Source: JBBSOW01 sp038259365 (GTDB lineage Bacteria; Actinomycetota; Actinomycetes; Propionibacteriales; Propionibacteriaceae). Taken from it: 18,247 nt of DNA. Shown in pieces: positions 7,697 through 15,040 of this stretch. Both the position numbers and the translations under genes were made by a program. Numbering within the stretch: position 1 is the stretch's first letter; every line of letters starts with the position of its first letter. The notes beneath the pieces were generated by a model, which saw only the letters and a program-made list of their open reading frames with translations, had not been told where the DNA came from and made no database searches. The stretch lies in assembly GCA_038259365.1 (NCBI GenBank), contig JBBSOW010000059.1:1-18247 (forward strand), in the 5' to 3' direction.

Positions 7697-8248
7697 GTGG
7701 AGCACCAAGACATCGGCGACGACCTCACGCACCTGTTGTTCACCAAGGAGCAGATCAGCGAGCGGTTGACCGAGATGGCCGCCGAGATCGACGCCGACTA
7801 CGAAGGTAAGAACGTGCTGTTGGTCGGGGTCTTGAACGGGGCCGTGATGGTGATGGCCGACCTGTCGCGCGCGTTGCGAGTCCACTGCGAGATGGACTGG
7901 ATGGCCGTCTCCTCCTACGGCTCGGGCACCCAATCCTCGGGCGTGGTCCGCATCTTGAAGGATCTCAACACCGACATCGAGGGCCGCCACGTTCTCATCG
8001 TCGAGGACATCATCGACACCGGCCTCACGCTGACCTACCTGATCAGCAACCTGCAGTCTCGCCACCCGGCGAGCGTGAAGATCATGACCGCGTTCCGCAA
8101 GCCGGAGGCGCTGAGCAACGACATCGCTGTCGATTACGTCGGCTTCGACATCCCCAACGAGTTCGTCGTGGGCTTCGGCCTCGATTTCGACGGCAAATAC
8201 CGCAATCTCACCGACGTGGGAACCCTTGCTCCGCACGTCTACAGCTGA
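7697..8248 (+). CDS. hpt: Hypoxanthine phosphoribosyltransferase
   Basis: This 183-residue enzyme converts hypoxanthine or guanine plus PRPP into IMP or GMP (purine salvage, cytoplasm). It has the PRPP-binding motif VLIVEDIIDTGLT (99-111), the flexible-loop SYG (73-75), and the purine-binding DYVGFDIPNEFVVGFGLDF segment. The GTG start lies 4 nt after the tilS stop, so the two are almost certainly translated from one message. The tilS-hpt-ftsH order is conserved widely in Gram-positive bacteria. Confidence 0.95.
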   Translation: MEHQDIGDDLTHLLFTKEQISERLTEMAAEIDADYEGKNVLLVGVLNGAVMVMADLSRALRVHCEMDWMAVSSYGSGTQSSGVVRILKDLNTDIEGRHVLIVEDIIDTGLTLTYLISNLQSRHPASVKIMTAFRKPEALSNDIAVDYVGFDIPNEFVVGFGLDFDGKYRNLTDVGTLAPHVYS

Positions 8249-8306
8249 GCTTGCCGCCCCCACTGGTCGTCATCGCAGAGATTCGTCGCCGTTACCACTG
8301 TCCGGG

Positions 8307-8312
8307 TAAGGT
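8307..8312 (+). promoter_or_regulatory. Possible -10 element for ftsH
   Basis: TAAGGT in the 97-bp hpt/ftsH gap fits TAnnnT, but the -35 region is poor. A Shine-Dalgarno-like GAGGCAGG (8333-8340) precedes the ATG by 5 nt. A separate promoter would let ftsH respond independently of tilS-hpt; this is tentative. Confidence 0.25.
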
Positions 8313-8345
8313 CATGGTGCCCGAACCGACGCCTGAGGCAGGTCA

Positions 8346-10427
8346 ATGAATATTCAGCGCATCCTCCGCGCTCCCTTGTTGTGGATCATCTTGGCGATGC
8401 TCGTCGTCGTGCTTGCTTTGGACTTCTTCGACGCGTCCAGCTCGTACAAGGCGGCGCCGACCTCGCAGGTGGTGTCCATCATCAACGGCAACGACCCGCT
8501 TCAAGAGGTGACCCTCAAAGACGGTGAACAGCAGATCCTGCTCACCATGAAGGACAACCCCCAAACCAAGTACAAGGCCTATTGGGTGGGCGACCAGAGC
8601 ACCGAGCTGGTGAATCGGTTGAACGAGCGGGTGAAGAGCGGCAGCTTGGCGGAATGGAAGGGCGAGAATCCCCAGCCCAGCCTGTTGGGCACGCTGGTGG
8701 CCTCGATCATCCCCTTCATCATCATCGGTGCGCTGTTCTTCTTCCTGCTCAACTCGGTGCAAGGTGGTGGCGGCCGGGTCATGCAGTTCGGTAAATCCAA
8801 GGCCAAAGCGATGAGCAAGGACACCCCCAAGACGACGTTCACCGACGTCGCCGGCGTCGAGGAGGCCATCGAGGAGCTACAGGAGATCAAGGAGTTCTTG
8901 GCCGAGCCCCGCAAGTTCCAGGCCGTCGGGGCCAAGATCCCCAAGGGCGTGCTGCTCTACGGGCCCCCCGGCACGGGCAAGACGCTGCTCGCTCGCGCCG
9001 TGGCGGGCGAGGCCGGCGTGCCCTTCTTCTCCATCTCCGGTTCGGATTTCGTGGAGATGTTCGTCGGTGTCGGCGCCTCCCGCGTTCGCGATCTGTTCGA
9101 GCAGGCCAAGGAGAACGCGCCCGCGATCGTCTTCATCGACGAGATCGACGCCGTCGGACGGCATCGTGGCGCCGGCATGGGCGGTGGACACGACGAGCGG
9201 GAGCAGACCCTCAACCAGCTGCTGGTGGAGATGGACGGCTTCGACGTGCGGGGTGGCGTCATCCTGATCGCGGCCACCAACCGTCCCGATGTCCTCGATC
9301 CGGCGCTGCTGCGCCCGGGCCGCTTCGACCGTCAGATCGCCGTCGAGGCCCCCGACATGGCCGGACGACTGCAGATCTTGCGGGTGCACTCCGAAGGCAA
9401 GCCGATCGAACCGAGCGTCGATCTGGCGTCCGTGGCTCGACGGACCCCGGGCTTCACCGGCGCCGACCTGGCCAACGTGTTGAACGAGGCCGCCCTGTTG
9501 ACGGCTCGGCGCAACGCCCACACCATCACCAACGGAGACCTCGACGAGGCCATCGACCGCGTGATCGCCGGGCCGCAAAAGCGAAACCGGCTGATGAACG
9601 AACGCGAGCGCCTCATCACCGCCTACCACGAAGGGGGCCACGCCCTGGTGGCCGCCGCCATGCCGGGCACCGATCCGGTGCAGAAGGTGACCATTCTGCC
9701 TCGCGGACGGGCCCTGGGTTACACCATGGTCATGCCCGACGAGGACAAATACTCCAACACACGCGGCGAATTGCTGGATCAACTCGCCTACATGCTCGGC
9801 GGGCGGGCGGCCGAGGAGCTCGTCTTCCACGATCCGACGACCGGCGCCTCGAACGACATCGAGAAGGCCACCAAGGTGGCTCGGGCGATGGTCACCCAGT
9901 ACGGGATGACCGAGCGGGTGGGCGCCATCAAGCTCGGCTCGGGAGAGCACGAGCCCTTCGTGGGGCGCGAGATGGGCGGCGGCGGCGGCCGTGACTACTC
10001 CGAGGAGATCGCGGCGGTGGTGGATCAGGAGGTCGCTCGCCTGATCGGCACGGCGCACCAAGAGGCTCACGACGTGTTGGCCAAGAACCGCCACATTCTC
10101 GATGAACTGGTCCGCCAGTTGTTCGCGAAGGAGACCCTCAACAAGGCGGAGGTGGCGGCGGTGTTCGCACCGATGCACCGGTGGCCCGCCCGCCCGCCCT
10201 GGACCGGATCGGACACCCGCCAGCCCTCGGATCAGCCGCCGGTCTCGCCACCCTCGCCGCCGGTCGAGGCCCCAGAGATCGAGCGGCCCCCCGGCGGCGC
10301 CCAACTGCCACCCGGGCATCAGGCCGGGGGTTCCGAGCAGCCCCCCGGTCACCACGGACCGGTCAACCAACCGGGACAGCCCGGGGCCGACGGACCGCAG
10401 GGTGGCCTCGGCCCCGATCTGCAGTAA
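8346..10427 (+). CDS. ftsH: ATP-dependent zinc metalloprotease FtsH
   Basis: The 693-residue protein is a membrane-anchored AAA+ protease that degrades misfolded membrane proteins and regulators. It has TM1 (about 8-27), a short extracytoplasmic domain, and TM2 (about 114-136). The AAA core has Walker A GPPGTGKT (206-213), the pore loop MFVG (238-241), Walker B VFIDEID (262-268) and the second region of homology TNRPDVLDPALLRPGRFDR. The peptidase site is HEGGH (428-432) with Asp504 as the third zinc ligand. The last 80 or so residues, from about 613, are a low-complexity Pro/Gly/Gln tail. Upstream is hpt; downstream the usual folE-folP-folB are missing and folK follows after a hairpin. Confidence 0.97.
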   Translation: MNIQRILRAPLLWIILAMLVVVLALDFFDASSSYKAAPTSQVVSIINGNDPLQEVTLKDGEQQILLTMKDNPQTKYKAYWVGDQSTELVNRLNERVKSGSLAEWKGENPQPSLLGTLVASIIPFIIIGALFFFLLNSVQGGGGRVMQFGKSKAKAMSKDTPKTTFTDVAGVEEAIEELQEIKEFLAEPRKFQAVGAKIPKGVLLYGPPGTGKTLLARAVAGEAGVPFFSISGSDFVEMFVGVGASRVRDLFEQAKENAPAIVFIDEIDAVGRHRGAGMGGGHDEREQTLNQLLVEMDGFDVRGGVILIAATNRPDVLDPALLRPGRFDRQIAVEAPDMAGRLQILRVHSEGKPIEPSVDLASVARRTPGFTGADLANVLNEAALLTARRNAHTITNGDLDEAIDRVIAGPQKRNRLMNERERLITAYHEGGHALVAAAMPGTDPVQKVTILPRGRALGYTMVMPDEDKYSNTRGELLDQLAYMLGGRAAEELVFHDPTTGASNDIEKATKVARAMVTQYGMTERVGAIKLGSGEHEPFVGREMGGGGGRDYSEEIAAVVDQEVARLIGTAHQEAHDVLAKNRHILDELVRQLFAKETLNKAEVAAVFAPMHRWPARPPWTGSDTRQPSDQPPVSPPSPPVEAPEIERPPGGAQLPPGHQAGGSEQPPGHHGPVNQPGQPGADGPQGGLGPDLQ

Positions 10428-10440
10428 CCGGCCAGAGTGA

Positions 10441-10477
10441 GGCCCGCCCGGGCGCGAGCCGTCTCGCGTGCCGGGCC
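10441..10477 (+). terminator. GC-rich terminator-like hairpin after ftsH
   Basis: Two stacked stems form a hairpin. The outer GGCCCG/CGGGCC pairs 10441-10446 with 10472-10477. The inner CGCGAG/CTCGCG pairs 10453-10458 with 10463-10468 around a 4-nt loop. Only GTTT follows, so any termination would be weak. It suggests folK is at least partly separated from ftsH transcription. Confidence 0.45.
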
Positions 10478-10486
10478 GTTTGCCAC

Positions 10487-10515
10487 TAGGGTCTGCGTTG
10501 AGAAACCCAGAGGAG
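10487..10515 (+). promoter_or_regulatory. Putative folK promoter -10 and ribosome-binding site
   Basis: TAGGGT (10487-10492) fits TAnnnT and would start a transcript about 20 nt before the ATG. AGGAG (10511-10515) lies 4 nt before the ATG at 10520. No -35 is clear because the upstream bases form the ftsH hairpin. The ribosome site is convincing; the promoter is less so. Confidence 0.4.
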
Positions 10516-10519
10516 ACCA

Positions 10520-11074
10520 ATGACCAGTCCCAATCCCTACGCGATCGATGCCGACACCCTCAGTGGCATGAAACCGCTGCGCCAGGCGGTGTTCGCGCTC
10601 AGCTCGAGCGCCGGCGAGCGGGAAGAGAACCTGCAAGGCGCGATCAACGCGCTCGTGGACACCCCGGACGTCTTCGTGGTCGAAATCTCCCCGGTCTACG
10701 AGTCCACGGGCGGCGGCGACGAGTCCGCCGCGGCGAAGTTGTGCGTCGTCGTGCTTACCGACACCACGCTCGGCGAGAGTCGGCTGATGGATCGCCTGAG
10801 AATCATCGAATCGGTGTACGCACGCCAACGCGACGGCCAAGACGGTAACCGTGCCCTCGACATCGATCTCATCGTCGTCGGTGATGTGGTCAAGGACAAC
10901 GCCGAGATCGTCCTGCCCCATCCCACTGCCCATCGCCGGGTCGAGGTGCTTCGCCCCTGGTCCGAGATCGATCCGGACGCCCGCCTCCCAGGCTTGGGCT
11001 CGGCTGCCGATCTGCTGGCCGACCTCGCCACCGATGGGCTGCGACGCCGCGACGACGTGGAGTTGGAGCGCTGA
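10520..11074 (+). CDS. folK: HPPK (FolK)-family protein with an eroded active site
   Basis: The 184-residue protein has the length and overall pattern of 6-hydroxymethyl-7,8-dihydropterin pyrophosphokinase, a folate-pathway enzyme. Kept features are the VSPVYES-like strand, the Mg-binding pair D114 and D116 in RALDIDL with R111, and the LPHPTAH region. Lost by my alignment are the N-terminal GSN motif (SSSA, 28-31), the conserved Asn (Cys75), the Arg-Trp-Gly-Pro loop (QDGN, 107-110), and the Phe that stacks on the pterin (Glu142). It sits where folK normally sits, but folE, folP and folB are absent. It may be a weakened HPPK or a repurposed one. The frame is intact, so it is not an obvious pseudogene. 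It is followed closely by the DUF3180 gene. Confidence 0.75.
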   Translation: MTSPNPYAIDADTLSGMKPLRQAVFALSSSAGEREENLQGAINALVDTPDVFVVEISPVYESTGGGDESAAAKLCVVVLTDTTLGESRLMDRLRIIESVYARQRDGQDGNRALDIDLIVVGDVVKDNAEIVLPHPTAHRRVEVLRPWSEIDPDARLPGLGSAADLLADLATDGLRRRDDVELER

Positions 11075-11151
11075 GCCCTGCGCGCGGCGGTCCCGGCCCG
11101 CCCACGCCTGAACCGTCGGGCATCCAGCCCACGAGTCGGCGTGACCTGTTG

Positions 11152-11598
11152 ATGGCGGGCCTCGCCGGGGGGATCGCGGGTTGGGCGGTGGTGAAGGTGT
11201 CGCAGGCCCTGGACATCACGCCGCCTCTTATCCCCTGGGTGGCTCCGCTCGCCTTGGTGTTGACGGCCGCCTTCGTCGGCTACCTCGCCTATCTGACCAA
11301 CCAACAGGTGCACGTGCAGCGAACGCGGATCGAGGTCAACCGGGCGGTGGCCATGCTGGTGTTGGGCAAGTCGGCAGCATTGGCGGGGGTGGCCGTGGCC
11401 GTCGGCTATCTCGGTTTCGCCCTGAACTTTCTGCCCCGGGTAGACGTGGCCGCCCCCCGCGAACGAGTCGTGCGATCCGTCGTGGCGATCCTCGGCGGCA
11501 CTCTGCTATGCATCGCTGGATTGTTGCTGGAGCGTGCGTGCCGGATATCGGATGATGACGACGACCAGGCCGACACCGATGGGCCTGGCGCGCCCTAG
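11152..11598 (+). CDS. DUF3180 family four-helix membrane protein
   Basis: From ATG 11152 the protein is 148 residues with four hydrophobic segments (about 2-20, 28-48, 66-94 and 108-127) and an acidic C-terminus (DDDDD). Segments such as VNRAVAMLVLGKSAALAGV, and the position after folK, match DUF3180. Function is unknown. The start is doubtful. The frame stays open upstream, and the residues just before the ATG (TSRRDLL) match the conserved cytoplasmic start of the family. No ATG, GTG or TTG precedes them; the only plausible start is CTG 11071, overlapping the folK TGA. TTG 11149 is another alternative. Neither 11149 nor 11152 has a Shine-Dalgarno. Confidence 0.78.
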   Translation: MAGLAGGIAGWAVVKVSQALDITPPLIPWVAPLALVLTAAFVGYLAYLTNQQVHVQRTRIEVNRAVAMLVLGKSAALAGVAVAVGYLGFALNFLPRVDVAAPRERVVRSVVAILGGTLLCIAGLLLERACRISDDDDDQADTDGPGAP

Positions 11599-11703
11599 AC
11601 CGAAGAGGCGGCCACGCCTCTCGGGCGCGAACGAAACCTTGGACAAACCCTCGCCGATCGCCCGCAGGGTTGAGGACCAGCCAGTATCGCCGGAGTCGAC
11701 GGC

Positions 11704-11751
11704 GGCTATTCCGTTGGATTTAGGCCTCGGTGCCTGGCGGGTGGCTATTCC
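11704..11751 (+). repeat. Pair of GGCTATTCC direct repeats
   Basis: The 9-mer GGCTATTCC occurs at 11704-11712 and 11743-11751, 39 bp apart start to start, within the AT-rich leader of lsr2. It could be a regulator's site or chance. Confidence 0.4.
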
Positions 11752-11825
11752 TAATGACGACGTAAAACGTTCGCTATCGTCAAAATGGGGTCGAATCGTG
11801 GGTTTTAAATTCTCCAGTTTGCGGA

Positions 11826-11831
11826 TATTCT
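11826..11831 (+). promoter_or_regulatory. Possible -10 element for lsr2
   Basis: TATTCT fits TAnnnT and would give a leader of about 85 nt before the lsr2 ATG. The -35 region (TTTTAA) is poor. A GAAGGGA Shine-Dalgarno lies near 11908-11914. Confidence 0.28.
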
Positions 11832-11922
11832 AGAACTGGTGCCGAATCGGTCGGGGCACCCACCTAGTCGCTACGTCATTGGCTCACACTTGGGTGACGC
11901 AACCACTGAAGGGAAACATCGC

Positions 11923-12240
11923 ATGGCTCAACGAGTAACCGTCTCCTTGGAAGACGATGTAGACGGAAGCCCTGCACAAGAGCAGGTTAGCTTTGCATTG
12001 GAGGGGGCCGAATACGAGATTGACCTTTCGGCCGAAAACGCCGAGGCGTTGCGGACCGCATTGGCGCCCTGGGTGGGACACGCCCGCAAGATCACGCGAC
12101 GCAAGTCGGCGAAGGGTTCGGGCAACGGCGCGACCGCTGGGGAGATCCGCGAATGGGCGGCCGCCAACGGCATCGAGGTCAATGCGCGTGGCCGCGTTCC
12201 CGCCGACGTGCGCGAGGCCTTTGCCAACGCCAACAAGTAG
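11923..12240 (+). CDS. lsr2: Nucleoid-associated xenogeneic silencer Lsr2
   Basis: This 105-residue protein bridges DNA and silences AT-rich, often foreign, genes in actinobacteria. The N-terminal dimerisation domain begins MAQRVTVSLEDDVDG and runs to about residue 52. A basic linker (KITRRKSAK) follows. The C-terminal DNA-binding domain contains IREWAAANGIEVNARGRVP, with the AT-hook-like R89-G90-R91 that enters the minor groove. ATG 11923 is chosen over ATG 11839 because of the GAAGGGA ribosome site and because it matches the usual family N-terminus. Two TAG stops stand in tandem (12238-12243). It lies upstream of clpC, a common actinobacterial order. Confidence 0.95.
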   Translation: MAQRVTVSLEDDVDGSPAQEQVSFALEGAEYEIDLSAENAEALRTALAPWVGHARKITRRKSAKGSGNGATAGEIREWAAANGIEVNARGRVPADVREAFANANK

Positions 12241-12254
12241 TAGCCAACCGTGAG

Positions 12255-12288
12255 CGAGGCCCCGGGACGTGTCCGTCTCGGGGCCTCG
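12255..12288 (+). terminator. Hairpin terminator after lsr2
   Basis: A perfect 10-bp stem pairs CGAGGCCCCG (12255-12264) with CGGGGCCTCG (12279-12288) around a 14-nt loop, 14 nt after the lsr2 stop. No T-tract follows. It probably separates lsr2 from clpC. Confidence 0.65.
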
Positions 12289-12412
12289 GTGGTGGTTGCG
12301 CTGAGGGCGAACAGATCCGAGGAACAATGCGGTGCCCGCCTAAAGTTGCACATAACGTCCCGCGCCTTCTCGCCCCTCCCGGAAGGGCAGGCGAGCAACG
12401 CGGCGACGTGAC

Positions 12413-12418
12413 TACAGT
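12413..12418 (+). promoter_or_regulatory. Putative clpC -10 element
   Basis: TACAGT fits TAnnnT and would start a leader of roughly 70 nt. About 20 bp upstream, an inverted repeat CTCGCC...GGCGAG (arms near 12369-12374 and 12390-12395) could be an operator. I do not see a CIRCE or HAIR element. Confidence 0.4.
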
Positions 12419-12442
12419 TGGGGCTAGCTTTCGTCGTGATCT

Positions 12443-12462
12443 CACTGCCAGACGAGGCAGTG
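12443..12462 (+). promoter_or_regulatory. Perfect hairpin in the clpC 5' leader
   Basis: CACTGCC (12443-12449) pairs perfectly with GGCAGTG (12456-12462) around a 6-nt loop. It sits between the putative -10 and the GAGGAG ribosome site (12483-12487), so it would be transcribed. It may stabilise or regulate the message. Confidence 0.45.
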
Positions 12463-12493
12463 GGCGGCGGGGGGCCTCGTTGAGGAGAAACGT

Positions 12494-15022
12494 ATGTTTG
12501 AGCGGTTTACCGATCGGGCACGCAGGGTCGTGGTGCTGGCCCAAGACGAGGCCCGGATGCTCAACCACAACTACATCGGAACCGAACACATCCTGCTGGG
12601 ACTCATTCACGAGGGTGAAGGGGTCGCGGCCAAGGCGCTCGAATCCCTGGGCATTTCGTTGGAGGCCGTTCGGGAAAAGGTCGAAGAGATTATCGGCCAC
12701 GGGCAGCAGTCCCCGACCGGTCATATTCCCTTCACGCCGCGCGCCAAGAAGGTTCTCGAACTCAGCCTGCGAGAGGCGCTGCAGCTCAATCACTCCTACA
12801 TCGGCACCGAGCACATTCTGCTTGGGCTGATTCGCGAAGGCGAAGGGGTGGCGGCCCAGGTTCTGGTCAAGCTGGGGGCCGACCTCAATCGCGTGCGCAA
12901 TCAAGTGCTTCAGCTCCTCTCGGGCTTTCAAGGTAAAGAATCCGCTACCGCCGGAGCCCCCGAGCAAGGGACCCAAGCGCCCTCGTCTTCGACCGTGTTG
13001 GATCAGTTCGGCCGTAATCTCACCCAGGCGGCCCGCGAGAATAAGCTCGACCCCGTGATCGGACGTGAGGCCGAGATCGAACGGGTCATGACCGTGCTCA
13101 GCCGCCGGACAAAGAACAACCCGGTATTGATCGGTGAGCCGGGCGTCGGCAAGACCGCCGTCGTGGAGGGCCTTTCTCAGGCAATCGTCCGCGGCGACGT
13201 TCCAGAGACCCTGCGCGATAAGCAGATCTACACCTTGGATCTCGGCGCTCTCGTGGCCGGTTCGCGCTACCGCGGTGATTTCGAGGAGCGCCTGAAGAAG
13301 GTGCTCAAGGAGATCCGGACCCGCGGCGACGTCATGTTGTTCATCGACGAGCTGCACACCCTGGTGGGTGCCGGTGCCGCCGAGGGCGCGATCGATGCGG
13401 CCAGCATCTTGAAGCCGATGCTGGCGCGTGGCGAGCTGCAGACCATCGGGGCGACCACGTTGGACGAGTACCGCAAGCACATTGAGAAGGACGCGGCCCT
13501 GGAGCGCCGCTTCCAGCCCATCCAGGTCGCCGAGCCCTCCATTGCCCACACGATCGATATCCTGCGCGGTCTGCGCGACCGCTACGAGGCGCATCACCGC
13601 ATCACGATCACCGATGAAGCCCTCACCGCGGCGGCCAACCTCGCGGACCGCTACGTGCAGGATCGGTTCCTGCCCGATAAGGCGATCGACCTGATCGACG
13701 AGGCGGGCGCGCGGCTGCGCATCCGCCGGATGACCGCTCCGCCAGATCTGCGCGAGTTCGACGAGAAGATCGCTTCGGTGCGCATGGAGAAGGAGGCCGC
13801 CATCGACGCTCAAGACTTCGAGAAGGCCGCCGGGCTCCGCGACGACGAGAAGACGCTGCTCGGTCAGCGGGCCGAGAAGGAAGAGGCCTGGAAGGCGGGT
13901 GACTCCGACGTCGTCGCCGAGGTCGATGAGGAAACGATCGCCGAGGTGCTGAGCTCCTCCACTGGTATCCCCGTCTTCAAGCTCACCGAGGAGGAGTCCT
14001 CGCGGCTGCTCCACATGGAGGAGGAGTTGGGCAAGCGCTACATCGGACAACACGACGCGGTCAAGGCCCTCTCGCGCTCCATCCGGCGCACCCGTGCCGG
14101 CCTGAAGGACCCCAAGCGCCCCAGCGGCTCGTTCATCTTCGCCGGACCCTCGGGTGTCGGTAAGACAGAGCTGACCAAGGCCCTGACCGAGTTCTTGTTC
14201 GGCGATGAAGACGCGCTGATCTCGCTCGACATGAGCGAGTACTCCGAGAAGCACACCGCCTCGCGGATGTTCGGCTCGCCTCCCGGGTACGTGGGGTACG
14301 AGGAGGGCGGCCAGCTCACCGAGAAGGTGCGTCGCAAGCCCTTCTCGGTGGTCTTGTTCGACGAGATCGAGAAGGCGCACCCCGACATCTTCAACTCGCT
14401 GTTGCAGATCCTGGACGAGGGTCGGCTGACCGATGCTCAGGGCCGCGTCGTGGACTTCAAGAACACCGTCATCGTCATGACGACGAACCTGGGTTCGCGC
14501 GACATCTCCAAGGGCGTCAACCTCGGCTTCTCCAAGAGCGGCGACGCCGAGGGCGGTTACGAGCGGATGAAGGCCAAGGTGGCGGACGAGCTCAAGCAGC
14601 ACTTCCGCCCGGAGTTCTTGAACCGCATCGACGAGACCGTCGTCTTCCACCAGCTCAGCCAGGCCGACATCGAGCGGATCGTCGACCTGATGGTGGCCGA
14701 GATCGAGGAGCGGTTGAAGGACAAGAACATGGGCATCGAGCTGACGGCGGCGGCCAAGGCGTTGATCGCCAAGCGCGGTTACGATCCCGTGTTGGGTGCC
14801 CGGCCGCTGCGGCGCGCCCTGCAGCGCGACGTGGAGGATTCTCTCGCGGAGAAGATCTTGTTCAACGAGCTCGTCTCCGGCGACATCGTGTTGGTGGACG
14901 TGGCCGACGAGGGCTCGGAGGAGGCGTTCACCTTCACCGGCACCCAGCGATCCGAGCTGCCGGATGCGCCACCGCTTGATCTGGCCGGTGGCGCCACCGG
15001 TGAGGGTGAGGCGACGGCCTGA
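12494..15022 (+). CDS. clpC: ATP-dependent Clp protease ATP-binding subunit ClpC
   Basis: The 842-residue class I Clp/Hsp100 unfoldase feeds substrates to ClpP. It has two N-terminal Clp_N repeats (about 3-70 and 79-145) with the duplicated NYIGTEHILLGLI / SYIGTEHILLGLI pattern. AAA domain 1 has Walker A GEPGVGKT (214-221) and Walker B MLFIDE (281-286). A UVR motif follows (about 419-454). AAA domain 2 has Walker A GPSGVGKT (551-558) and a VVLFDEIEKAHP Walker B. The LGF tripeptide in GVNLGFSK is the ClpP-docking loop. Length and layout are normal for actinobacterial ClpC. GAGGAG lies 6 nt before the ATG. The long antisense frame across the gene is a GC shadow. Confidence 0.98.
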   Translation: MFERFTDRARRVVVLAQDEARMLNHNYIGTEHILLGLIHEGEGVAAKALESLGISLEAVREKVEEIIGHGQQSPTGHIPFTPRAKKVLELSLREALQLNHSYIGTEHILLGLIREGEGVAAQVLVKLGADLNRVRNQVLQLLSGFQGKESATAGAPEQGTQAPSSSTVLDQFGRNLTQAARENKLDPVIGREAEIERVMTVLSRRTKNNPVLIGEPGVGKTAVVEGLSQAIVRGDVPETLRDKQIYTLDLGALVAGSRYRGDFEERLKKVLKEIRTRGDVMLFIDELHTLVGAGAAEGAIDAASILKPMLARGELQTIGATTLDEYRKHIEKDAALERRFQPIQVAEPSIAHTIDILRGLRDRYEAHHRITITDEALTAAANLADRYVQDRFLPDKAIDLIDEAGARLRIRRMTAPPDLREFDEKIASVRMEKEAAIDAQDFEKAAGLRDDEKTLLGQRAEKEEAWKAGDSDVVAEVDEETIAEVLSSSTGIPVFKLTEEESSRLLHMEEELGKRYIGQHDAVKALSRSIRRTRAGLKDPKRPSGSFIFAGPSGVGKTELTKALTEFLFGDEDALISLDMSEYSEKHTASRMFGSPPGYVGYEEGGQLTEKVRRKPFSVVLFDEIEKAHPDIFNSLLQILDEGRLTDAQGRVVDFKNTVIVMTTNLGSRDISKGVNLGFSKSGDAEGGYERMKAKVADELKQHFRPEFLNRIDETVVFHQLSQADIERIVDLMVAEIEERLKDKNMGIELTAAAKALIAKRGYDPVLGARPLRRALQRDVEDSLAEKILFNELVSGDIVLVDVADEGSEEAFTFTGTQRSELPDAPPLDLAGGATGEGEATA

Positions 15023-15040
15023 CCTTCGCCCGCCCACCGA

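Larger units (their letters stand above)
11599..11922. other. Gene-free AT-rich stretch upstream of lsr2
   Basis: This 324-bp stretch has no convincing gene; a 99-codon plus-strand frame (11534-11833) has no family resemblance or ribosome site. In 11741-11830 I count 39 G/C of 90 bases (43%), far below the surroundings. It includes AT-rich runs such as GTTTTAAATTC. In many actinobacteria panC, panD, coaX and lysS lie here. It probably holds the lsr2 promoter and may bind Lsr2 itself. Confidence 0.6.

Noticed and set aside
8877..10520. A 547-codon minus-strand open frame antisense to ftsH
   Set aside because: Low-complexity Gly/His/Arg-rich shadow of the ftsH reading frame with no ribosome site.
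11534..11833. A 99-codon plus-strand frame between DUF3180 and lsr2
   Set aside because: It overlaps the 3' end of the DUF3180 gene, has no ribosome site or recognisable family, and ends in the AT-rich promoter region.
12360..12420. A CIRCE or HAIR heat-shock operator before clpC
   Set aside because: I looked for the GAGTGCTAA-type and CTTGAGT-type arms and saw neither; only an unrelated GC-rich inverted repeat is present.
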